From contig DAZU01000110.1 in NCBI GenBank assembly GCA_002507425.1, positions 1,347 to 7,589 on the forward strand: 6,243 bases of DNA, written 5' to 3'. The notes under the pieces were generated by a model. The model searched no databases and had not been told where the DNA came from. It saw only the letters and a list, made by a program, of their open reading frames with translations. Source of the stretch: Euryarchaeota archaeon UBA53 (GTDB taxonomy: Archaea > Thermoplasmatota > Poseidoniia > Poseidoniales > Poseidoniaceae). Position 1 is the first letter of the stretch. Each line of letters starts with the position of its first letter. Made by a program: the position numbers and the translations under genes. Of the stretch, positions 1 to 5,194 are shown in pieces.

Positions 1-1
1 A

Positions 2-235
2 GTTGTTGTGTTCATCGCAGAAACATATGGTGAGTGCATTGTTTTGATGGACTGGGACAGGACAGGAGGAAGGCTACAAAGACGCCTAATGGATTCAATG
101 ATCGGTCTAGATATCAAACCGTCTGACGAATTGCGTCGTGCTTTGTCTAAGGCAATGAAGCCAGATACAATGTGTGTTGAAGCTCTCACATCATTCCTCG
201 GGCAACCTAACACCAGATTCCTTTACGATGTTTAG
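2..235 (+). CDS. Toprim-domain protein, 3' part only (small archaeal primase-like / RNase M5-like family)
   Basis: The reading frame is open from the first complete codon and ends at TAG 233-235, so the gene starts left of the window. The visible 77 residues begin with a hydrophobic strand and then carry Asp-Trp-Asp-Arg-Thr-Gly-Gly (codons 50-70). This is the typical DxD of the Toprim fold preceded by a hydrophobic strand (Ile-Val-Leu-Met). The segment after it is rich in Arg and Leu and resembles the short archaeal stand-alone Toprim proteins annotated as small primase-like or RNase M5-like. Those proteins are about 120-140 residues long, which fits a gene missing its first half. The catalytic Glu of the Toprim fold would lie upstream and cannot be seen. 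The Toprim fold supports metal-dependent cleavage or synthesis of phosphodiester bonds; the exact substrate of this family is not known to me. Its last 45 nt overlap the convergent regulator gene tail to tail. Confidence 0.72.
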   Translation, partial: VVVFIAETYGECIVLMDWDRTGGRLQRRLMDSMIGLDIKPSDELRRALSKAMKPDTMCVEALTSFLGQPNTRFLYDV

Positions 236-643
236 AACCACGTGTGTATATGATCTAGAAACGCCTTCAACTGTAAATACAGTTTTTGTTAGGTTGTCAA
301 GATCTTGTCTGTCCTTGACACGAGCAAGCACCATAGAATCCCAATCTCCGGTCACATCATAAACACAAAACACTCGATCATCGGCAGATATGTGTCTCTG
401 AACATCCATTATTTTCCCCTTCTCGATACATAAGCCGGCCATTACGGTCATGCCCCATCCTAATGATTCAGGGTTCAAAACCGCCGAATAGCCGTTAATT
501 ACCCCCTCATCTTCCAATTTTCTAATTCGATTGGTTACTGTTCCTTGTGCAACCCCTACTTTTTGAGCAAGTTGCCTCTGTGATAATCTTGCATCCTCGC
601 AAAGCATAGAAATTATCTTCCTGTCTATTTGGTCAAGAACCAT
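191..643 (-). CDS. Lrp/AsnC-family transcriptional regulator
   Basis: A 150-residue protein of normal length for the family. Residues 1-60 form the winged helix-turn-helix (Leu-Asp-x-Ile-Asp-Arg-Lys-Ile at the start, recognition region about 21-43 with Ser-Gln-Arg-Gln-Leu-Ala and Thr-Val-Thr-Asn-Arg-Ile-Arg-Lys-Leu-Glu). Residues about 66-142 form the RAM ligand-binding and oligomerisation domain, including Val-Thr-Gly-Asp-Trp-Asp (97-102), the site where effector pockets usually lie. Members bind DNA as dimers or octamers and respond to amino acids or other small molecules; the ligand here cannot be read from the sequence. The ATG at 641-643 is preceded by no Shine-Dalgarno site and no clear TATA box. 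The next gene upstream on the same strand ends only 26 nt away, so I infer it is the distal gene of an operon with the membrane protein and the RNA methyltransferase. Its 3' end overlaps the convergent Toprim gene. Confidence 0.93.
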   Translation of the reverse strand: MVLDQIDRKIISMLCEDARLSQRQLAQKVGVAQGTVTNRIRKLEDEGVINGYSAVLNPESLGWGMTVMAGLCIEKGKIMDVQRHISADDRVFCVYDVTGDWDSMVLARVKDRQDLDNLTKTVFTVEGVSRSYTHVVLNIVKESGVRLPEE

Positions 644-669
644 GTATCAAGACGATTGGCGTTCACACT

Positions 670-1821
670 TCAATCATTCGCAGCAGGATCTGGAAGATTG
701 AGATCAAGGACCCAATCACCCAATTGGTCTACCTTTACCGCTAACCTAAGAGAAAAATCACCGGAGCCTGAGACTCTTAGTTTGCCTTCCTTCTTCGAAT
801 TTGCAGCGATCGTTTCTTTCTTTATTCTGTTATTTGTCCTCCAGCCATCTAGAATTTTCAAGTCACCTATCTCGATTGAGTATCCAGTTACTAATCGATA
901 TTCAATCACGTTTTCTTCACTAGTCCATGCTCCTTCCAATCTCGGAAGGCCATCTTCTCTCTTTTTCTCTGCCAAGACTACAAATGCAATACAGATTATC
1001 AATGCAAATAATAGAGCAGCAGGAGTTAAAATTGCAGTATTATCAACTGATTGCCAAAAGGTTGGCATCTTGCCTCTTTGCAGCGACAATACCCGATTTT
1101 CAGTATCGTTTTCAAAGCCCCCAACAAGTGCTATTATTACTTCAAAATCGTCTGCATGGCTAGCATCTCCCAATTCTATTCCGGCCGAACGAAGATGGTC
1201 CCTTGTGATAGTTTCGTTCAATTTATTTGTTGCGTTTTCCGAGCGATTGATTGTTTGGGATGGAGCCCAATCCCTGACAAGATTTTCTACTACTCTGCCT
1301 TTGGAATCCACTGCCTTTGTTTCCGTTATGAAAATATGAACCATTGTTGCATCATTCAATTGTTGAGGGTTTATCCATTCCATTGTTAAATTTAGTAGTT
1401 CAACTTCGGTAGATCCGATTAATTGAATATGCCAGTCAATAATAACCTCGTTTTTCCTCAATCCATAGCTCTCAATCTCTGATTGATGATTTGTCAGGTT
1501 CGATGCGTAACCATCTATTGCAACGAATGGCGTGATAGTACCTCCGTGAACTGTTAGTCTCGTGTTTGCATCGTCATCTGGCAGGCCACCTCCTTCTTCC
1601 TCAGCTCCCGTTCTCCAATGTAACAAGGTGATGTCACCGCTCCTATCCATTTTCACCAGATTTTCAAGATCCTCATCATCATTTGAGCCATGGAACCACT
1701 CAACCAAAACTGGAGCCATTTCCTTGCTATCATAACTCGCCTCCGAGTAGATTGTAAGATCTGAGATAGCACCTCCTATTGGTAGTAGAAGGATTGCAAT
1801 GACTAAAGCAAAATATCTCAT
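670..1821 (-). CDS. Exported, single-pass membrane-anchored protein with a cysteine-free Omp28/thioredoxin-like N-terminal domain
   Basis: The protein has 383 residues. Residues 1-18 form a signal peptide (Met-Arg-Tyr-Phe then a hydrophobic stretch to Gly-Gly-Ala). An extracellular part of about 245 residues follows, then one membrane helix at about 264-284, then a basic stop-transfer (Glu-Lys-Lys-Arg) and a cytoplasmic tail of about 100 residues. In the ectodomain, residues about 36-104 read like the Omp28/thioredoxin pattern: a strand Val-Leu-Val-Glu-Trp-Phe, the position where a Cys pair is usual (here Gly-Ser-Asn-Asp-Asp-Glu), and the cis-Pro-like Thr-Pro-Phe-Val-Ala-Ile-Asp-Gly (97-104). 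No cysteine is present outside the membrane helix, so redox activity is unlikely. Six Asn-X-Ser/Thr sites (residues 108, 144, 192, 196, 202, 238) suggest archaeal N-glycosylation. The start is fixed by an ATGA overlap with the upstream methyltransferase stop, suggesting translational coupling. The function is unknown. The Omp28-like assignment is pattern-based and moderate; the topology is solid. Confidence 0.83.
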   Translation of the reverse strand: MRYFALVIAILLLPIGGAISDLTIYSEASYDSKEMAPVLVEWFHGSNDDEDLENLVKMDRSGDITLLHWRTGAEEEGGGLPDDDANTRLTVHGGTITPFVAIDGYASNLTNHQSEIESYGLRKNEVIIDWHIQLIGSTEVELLNLTMEWINPQQLNDATMVHIFITETKAVDSKGRVVENLVRDWAPSQTINRSENATNKLNETITRDHLRSAGIELGDASHADDFEVIIALVGGFENDTENRVLSLQRGKMPTFWQSVDNTAILTPAALLFALIICIAFVVLAEKKREDGLPRLEGAWTSEENVIEYRLVTGYSIEIGDLKILDGWRTNNRIKKETIAANSKKEGKLRVSGSGDFSLRLAVKVDQLGDWVLDLNLPDPAAND

Positions 1822-3509
1822 ATCTCTTCCTCCAATTGAATTCCTAACTTCATCCTTAGAATTTCTTGCTCATTACCGTCTATCATCAACGAGACCCTCG
1901 CTGCAATCCAAACAGGTAATAGGTATTCGCCACACTTTAGTATGAATGATCCTTTTTCAACCGACACCGGAAAATCTTCTACCAAGGGAGCTTCGCCAGA
2001 GAGTAATAATTTGATTGTGCCAATATCTACATCAACGAGTCCTCTGGAAATGTGCGGTCTCAGCAATTCTAGAGACTCTTGTCTAGTTCTCCAGATGCCT
2101 CTATTTTCCGCAAATGTTGGCTGACCAACATGTATTACCTTTAATGGGTGAAAGTCAAATGATGGCCAAAAATCTCCTTTCTTGTTGAACACGATTGGAT
2201 CATAAATTCTATCAAACACAATTTTTGAACTCACACTAACCCTCTTCCCTCTAAGCCACCATGAAAACGCATCCTGCTGAATCCCCCATTTTTCACATAT
2301 TTCATCAACTAAATCTGGAGGTGCTCTTATTGGTGAGTGCTTATTTTTCTTTTTTCTGTCCAATTCTTTCGAGTCACGCAGTTTGTCTTCTTTTAGAATT
2401 AGTGAACGAGCAACATTTTCAGGAGTTCTCTCACTGACATGTTTGAAAAATGCGACAAAGAATCCTCCAGTATCGTTTTGATGTTGGTTGACTCTAATTG
2501 TATAATCTAGTCTTGGAGGTTCCTCACCTCTTTGATGAGGATTAAGCATTTCAGAAGATAAGCCCGGTAGTTTTGGTAATGACCCGTTCCATTCTACAAC
2601 TCTGCCCGTCTCATCAAGAATTTGCCAATTGTCAAGACCTCTGTCGCAAATGAGAGTGGGAAATATTCTATCTGCCTCTATGTTGATTAATTCAAGCCAC
2701 GGGGCCCTGCGAAGAATATCACAAACCACGGCTTCGTTTTCTATCGGGTCTAGCGAACATGTGGAGTAAACCATTTTTCCACCTGGTCGCAGCAGTTGTG
2801 CTGCTCTGTTTGCGATATCAGATTGCAATTTGAACATGCTTCTACCAACCTTGGGAGTCCACGTATTCCATAATCCGCTATTTTTCCTTGATGTACCAGT
2901 ACCACTGCATGGAACATCCGCAATGACCCCATCCAGCCCGGGTTTTGGGATTCGGCTTATGTGACGACCGTCGTGCTGCGTGATTAACATATTTGGAATA
3001 CCTAGTCTTGCTCTATTTGTTACAAGGAGATTCAATCTTCCAGAAATTGGTTCGTTGGCGATAACTAAGCCATTTGGTATCGCCTGACATAGTTGAGTTG
3101 CTTTGGAACCCGGGGACGCACAAGTGTCCATTACAAGATCACCATCATTCGGTTCAAGAACAATAGGCGGTAGCATAGACACCGCCTCTTGTCTTGTTAT
3201 TCGCCCCGTTGCGTGAAGGAGGGTTAGTACTTTTTTGGAATACTCATCTGGATAATCTCTATTCAAAAAAGGCATCTCCCACGATTCAGAGGATTTTATC
3301 CAAGGGATCTTTGTACCCCCTATTGAGGTTAAAACCGATCTTGTCCAATCTACATCAGGTCTTCCCAACGTCAGCCTGAGAGTCACTGGCAAGGGCTTAG
3401 AAGCGTAAGGAAGCCACTCCTCAATATTGATTCCCAAACTGCGAGAGAGACCTGCAAGAGGGGTCTGTTCCAGCCTGGATATTTCAAGACCTGAACGACG
3501 CCCCCGCAT
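1818..3509 (-). CDS. Trm4/NSUN2-like tRNA/RNA (cytosine-5-)-methyltransferase of the RsmB/Nop2/Sun family
   Basis: A 563-residue SAM-dependent m5C RNA methyltransferase. The N-terminal part (about 24-120) contains Leu-Pro-Val-Thr-Leu-Arg-Leu (39-45) and Arg-Gln-Glu-Ala-Val-Ser-Met-Leu-Pro-Pro (106-115), which closely match the Trm4/NSUN2 pre-catalytic region as I remember it. Motif I is Met-Asp-Thr-Cys-Ala-Ser-Pro-Gly-Ser-Lys (127-136). Motif IV is Asp-Val-Pro-Cys-Ser-Gly-Thr-Gly with Cys201. Motif VI is Ser-Thr-Cys-Ser-Leu-Asp-Pro-Ile-Glu-Asn-Glu-Ala with Cys251, the usual nucleophile. The domain ends with Asn-Asp-Thr-Gly-Gly-Phe-Phe-Val-Ala (345-353). A charged linker (about 358-398) leads to a C-terminal domain (about 400-563) that resembles the PUA-like end of NSUN2 (Leu-Lys-Val-Ile near 456-459, Leu-Leu-Leu-Ser-Gly-Glu-Ala-Pro near 501-508, Ile-Leu-Arg-Met-Lys-Leu-Gly-Ile-Gln-Leu near 550-559). 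The likely role is tRNA m5C; the exact positions cannot be told. It is the first gene of the probable minus-strand operon. No other Met precedes residue 79, which supports this start. Confidence 0.94.
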   Translation of the reverse strand: MRGRRSGLEISRLEQTPLAGLSRSLGINIEEWLPYASKPLPVTLRLTLGRPDVDWTRSVLTSIGGTKIPWIKSSESWEMPFLNRDYPDEYSKKVLTLLHATGRITRQEAVSMLPPIVLEPNDGDLVMDTCASPGSKATQLCQAIPNGLVIANEPISGRLNLLVTNRARLGIPNMLITQHDGRHISRIPKPGLDGVIADVPCSGTGTSRKNSGLWNTWTPKVGRSMFKLQSDIANRAAQLLRPGGKMVYSTCSLDPIENEAVVCDILRRAPWLELINIEADRIFPTLICDRGLDNWQILDETGRVVEWNGSLPKLPGLSSEMLNPHQRGEEPPRLDYTIRVNQHQNDTGGFFVAFFKHVSERTPENVARSLILKEDKLRDSKELDRKKKNKHSPIRAPPDLVDEICEKWGIQQDAFSWWLRGKRVSVSSKIVFDRIYDPIVFNKKGDFWPSFDFHPLKVIHVGQPTFAENRGIWRTRQESLELLRPHISRGLVDVDIGTIKLLLSGEAPLVEDFPVSVEKGSFILKCGEYLLPVWIAARVSLMIDGNEQEILRMKLGIQLEEEI

Positions 3510-3548
3510 GATTAGGCCTGTTGATGCTTACTCTTGTTGGTTGTGCAA

Positions 3549-3555
3549 CTTAAAT
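3549..3555. promoter_or_regulatory. TATA-like box in the divergent intergenic region, near-symmetric
   Basis: The heptamer CTTAAAT reads ATTTAAG on the other strand, so it resembles an archaeal TATA box in both directions. On the + strand it ends 24 nt before ATG 3580, the distance expected for a leaderless transcript of the polytopic membrane protein, and the two bases before it are A. On the - strand it would give a start near 3525 and a leader of about 15-20 nt for the methyltransferase gene. The placement is seen; promoter activity is inferred. Confidence 0.55.
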
Positions 3556-3579
3556 GAGAGAAACGTTTGTGGATGTATA

Positions 3580-4521
3580 ATGGCAGAATTACTGGCTACG
3601 CTTGCTTTCTTGTCTGCTGTAATTATGCTTATATCTCCGTTAATCAAATATGTTCGCTGGGCTTCTGGTTTAACCGCACTACTATGCCTAGGATCATTCA
3701 TATTATCACCCCTAGATTCAATCCATCAGGCTGGTGGAATGGCTCTGATTATTACAAGCGTATTTTGCCTCACTGTGCAATATTATATCTATACTGGCTT
3801 GAACATGAAATACCTAAATTGTCTAAGTGGAGTAGTTGTCCTTGTTACTCTATTATCAATGTATCCGGAGGATGGTTTGATTGAAACTATTCACAGTTAC
3901 ACCGTCAGAGATTCATTAATTGGAATCAGTGAAAGTATCATTATTGGGTTGTTTATGTCCACATTTCTGGTTTCATCTATTTCAGGAAAAAAATCAGCAC
4001 TTACAATTGCCACAGCTTGTCTAATACCGATTATATACCTAAGGCAATCTGATTATGAAATTAATCTAATTGTTATCTCTTTGACTCTATGTTTGTTCGG
4101 TTGGCTTTCGATTTTCGATGATATCCTTTCAAAGAAATTTAGGAGTGGAGACGGCCGCACCAGGGCATTAGCAATCTCTAGTTTTGTCGGTATTATAGTA
4201 ATCTACATCACTACATATCTCTCTTTATCTCAAGTCGATAGGATTGGAGACGGAGCAGGCGCTATTGCCGTATCCATGTGGCTTACAACTGGGATAACTG
4301 GATTTGGATTAATTGGAATGTTACTACCTCTTTTAGGATTTGACCAGCATGCAAGGCCTGAATCTTGGGGTTGGCGAAAAGGAATCTCTTTCAGTCCCCT
4401 AATCATATGCCTTAATACAGATCTTGCCATTTATGTTCTAATTGGGATTACAATTGCGGTAATAATCTCGATATCATCTCCTCTGGTTTTGGAAAATCGA
4501 ATACGAAAACCAGTCTCCTAG
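3580..4521 (+). CDS. Polytopic integral membrane protein of unknown function
   Basis: I do not recognise this family. From ATG 3580 the product has 313 residues, almost entirely hydrophobic, with about nine or ten membrane helices (about 3-22, 26-44, 53-72, 79-96, 115-134, 138-152, 158-179, 194-216, 228-255, 282-302). The most polar segments are a short loop at about 180-195 (Phe-Asp-Asp-Ile-Leu-Ser-Lys-Lys-Phe-Arg, then Gly-Asp-Gly-Arg) and a loop near 256-272 with His-Ala-Arg-Pro-Glu-Ser-Trp-Gly-Trp-Arg-Lys. By the positive-inside rule these loops face the cytoplasm, and the tail Arg-Ile-Arg-Lys-Pro is also positive. The same frame is open upstream to ATG 3427, but that extension runs antisense through the start of the divergent methyltransferase gene and is Arg/Cys-rich. 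ATG 3580 is preferred because it starts directly with a membrane helix and lies at leaderless distance from a TATA-like box. A transporter or a membrane-complex subunit is possible, but nothing seen decides it. Confidence 0.8.
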   Translation: MAELLATLAFLSAVIMLISPLIKYVRWASGLTALLCLGSFILSPLDSIHQAGGMALIITSVFCLTVQYYIYTGLNMKYLNCLSGVVVLVTLLSMYPEDGLIETIHSYTVRDSLIGISESIIIGLFMSTFLVSSISGKKSALTIATACLIPIIYLRQSDYEINLIVISLTLCLFGWLSIFDDILSKKFRSGDGRTRALAISSFVGIIVIYITTYLSLSQVDRIGDGAGAIAVSMWLTTGITGFGLIGMLLPLLGFDQHARPESWGWRKGISFSPLIICLNTDLAIYVLIGITIAVIISISSPLVLENRIRKPVS

Positions 4522-4564
4522 ATGGGATGTCCCCCCAACGCTTATGAATGGACAAAATCCGTTG

Positions 4565-4570
4565 TATATT
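4565..4570 (+). promoter_or_regulatory. TATA-like box for the 123-residue gene
   Basis: TATATT lies with 21 nt between its end and ATG 4592, the spacing of a leaderless archaeal promoter and similar to the other starts in this window. A weaker candidate, CTTATGA (4541-4547), would instead place transcription start near 4570 and leave the inverted repeat in a short 5' leader. Which of the two is used cannot be read from the sequence. Confidence 0.45.
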
Positions 4571-4571
4571 C

Positions 4572-4587
4572 GGAGATAATAATCTCC
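4572..4587. repeat. Perfect inverted repeat, 6-bp arms, between TATA-like box and start codon (possible operator)
   Basis: GGAGAT (4572-4577) and ATCTCC (4582-4587) are exact reverse complements around a 4-nt AATA centre. The repeat lies immediately downstream of the TATA-like box and 4 nt before ATG 4592. A dimeric repressor bound here would block polymerase recruitment, which is the common archaeal repression mode. An RNA hairpin is the alternative if transcription begins upstream. The symmetry is seen; the role is inferred. Confidence 0.5.
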
Positions 4588-4591
4588 ACGG

Positions 4592-4963
4592 ATGGGGATC
4601 CTAATGGGAAGAGCATTTAGAGAGGGCGTAAGCCAAGAAAAAAAATTGACTTTAAGAACAAAGAGAAGGTCTTGGAAACCATTAGCAGATCTCCAAGGAT
4701 TGAGTGGAAGGACCTCAGTAACTGGCGAGAGTATGGGACCATTGGTAGAGGTTCCCGCAATGGTTAGAATAGAGAATGAAAAATGGATTTTTGAGAGAGT
4801 GAGTGAGGAAATTCTAACTCATTTAACGCACAGACTTGTGATTCATGAGGCAGAGGGTGCGAGAACTCTTGGAGCGACAATGGACTTAGAAACCGCAATG
4901 CAGGTTGCTCAAGGAATGGCGAAAAATGAGGGCTCAGTGGTTTTGATTGAGCCTTTGTGTTAA
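4592..4963 (+). CDS. Hypothetical protein, 123 residues, small and soluble
   Basis: I do not recognise this protein. The N-terminal third is basic (residues 17-29 include Lys-Lys-Leu-Thr-Leu-Arg-Thr-Lys-Arg-Arg). A central part carries Val-Pro-Ala-Met-Val-Arg-Ile-Glu-Asn-Glu-Lys-Trp-Ile-Phe (54-67). The C-terminal half alternates strand-like and helix-like stretches and ends in Gly-Ser-Val-Val-Leu-Ile-Glu-Pro-Leu-Cys. There is no signal peptide and no membrane helix. The start could be ATG 4592 or ATG 4604; 4592 suits the leaderless spacing from TATATT, while 4604 has a GGGG run six nt upstream of it. The stop TAA at 4961-4963 directly abuts the stop of the convergent sec61-beta gene with no spacer. 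Codon use and composition match the neighbours, so I take it as a real gene. The basic first third could contact nucleic acid, but this is only a guess. Confidence 0.75.
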   Translation: MGILMGRAFREGVSQEKKLTLRTKRRSWKPLADLQGLSGRTSVTGESMGPLVEVPAMVRIENEKWIFERVSEEILTHLTHRLVIHEAEGARTLGATMDLETAMQVAQGMAKNEGSVVLIEPLC

Positions 4964-5146
4964 TCAGAACATTCCAACTATCCAGCCAACGACTCCTTCG
5001 TTTACAAGGTAGATGAATCCCGCAAGCCCAATACATGCTAGGTAGACCTGCCTTGGAGTTATTTTCCAAGCATCTTCTGATTCCTCATCGAAATACCTAA
5101 TCAGACCCGCAGCTTGCTGAATACCGCCACCGTCTTTCTTTGCCAT
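4964..5146 (-). CDS. Preprotein translocase subunit Sec61-beta
   Basis: A 60-residue tail-anchored protein of the archaeal Sec61-beta family, the small non-essential partner of SecY and SecE in the membrane protein-conducting channel. The family signature is plain: a Gly-rich cytosolic start (Lys-Lys-Asp-Gly-Gly-Gly, 3-8), then Ala-Gly-Leu-Ile-Arg-Tyr-Phe-Asp-Glu-Glu (13-22), then a pre-membrane Lys-Ile-Thr-Pro-Arg (28-32), then one membrane helix at about 34-50. The C-terminus continues for about ten residues after Asn-Glu-Gly, slightly longer than many relatives. An in-frame ATG six codons upstream (5164) is rejected because the family begins at Met-Ala-Lys-Lys and because the TATA-like box would then sit right against the start. 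The stop touches the stop of the convergent gene at 4963. The upstream same-strand gene ends 48 nt away, but the box in between argues for separate transcription. Confidence 0.93.
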   Translation of the reverse strand: MAKKDGGGIQQAAGLIRYFDEESEDAWKITPRQVYLACIGLAGFIYLVNEGVVGWIVGMF

Positions 5147-5166
5147 GTAATGGGCGAGAATCATTT

Positions 5167-5173
5167 ACTTTAT
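5167..5173 (-). promoter_or_regulatory. TATA-like box of sec61-beta
   Basis: On the minus strand ATAAAGT ends 20 nt before ATG 5146, consistent with a leaderless or near-leaderless transcript. It is preceded by a short CG-rich tract (5176-5188) in the position of the B recognition element. There is no Shine-Dalgarno site before the ATG. The site is inferred from motif and spacing only. Confidence 0.5.
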
Positions 5174-5194
5174 CAACGCGACGCGCGCTGAGTT

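Noticed and set aside
629..1339. Long plus-strand open frame of 236 codons.
   Set aside because: It lies antisense to the membrane-anchored protein gene, which has a signal peptide, a membrane helix and a coupled start. The plus-strand translation is Ser/Phe-rich and has no recognisable domain.
2750..2932. Short minus-strand frame inside the methyltransferase gene.
   Set aside because: It is an out-of-frame shadow of the catalytic core of that gene, with no independent signal.
3427..3579. In-frame N-terminal extension of the polytopic membrane protein from ATG 3427 or ATG 3508.
   Set aside because: It is antisense to the first codons of the well-supported methyltransferase gene, has Arg/Cys-rich composition unlike the rest, and would bury the TATA-like box inside the coding region.
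4529..4587. Possible terminator of the membrane-protein gene formed by the C-run and the inverted repeat.
   Set aside because: No T-run follows the repeat, and archaeal terminators depend on T-runs. The position directly before a start codon fits a regulatory site better.
4764..5069. Minus-strand open frame of 101 codons across the junction of the 123-residue gene and sec61-beta.
   Set aside because: It overlaps sec61-beta in another frame and is antisense to the 123-residue gene. Its composition is Ser/Pro/His-rich, and it has no promoter or start context.
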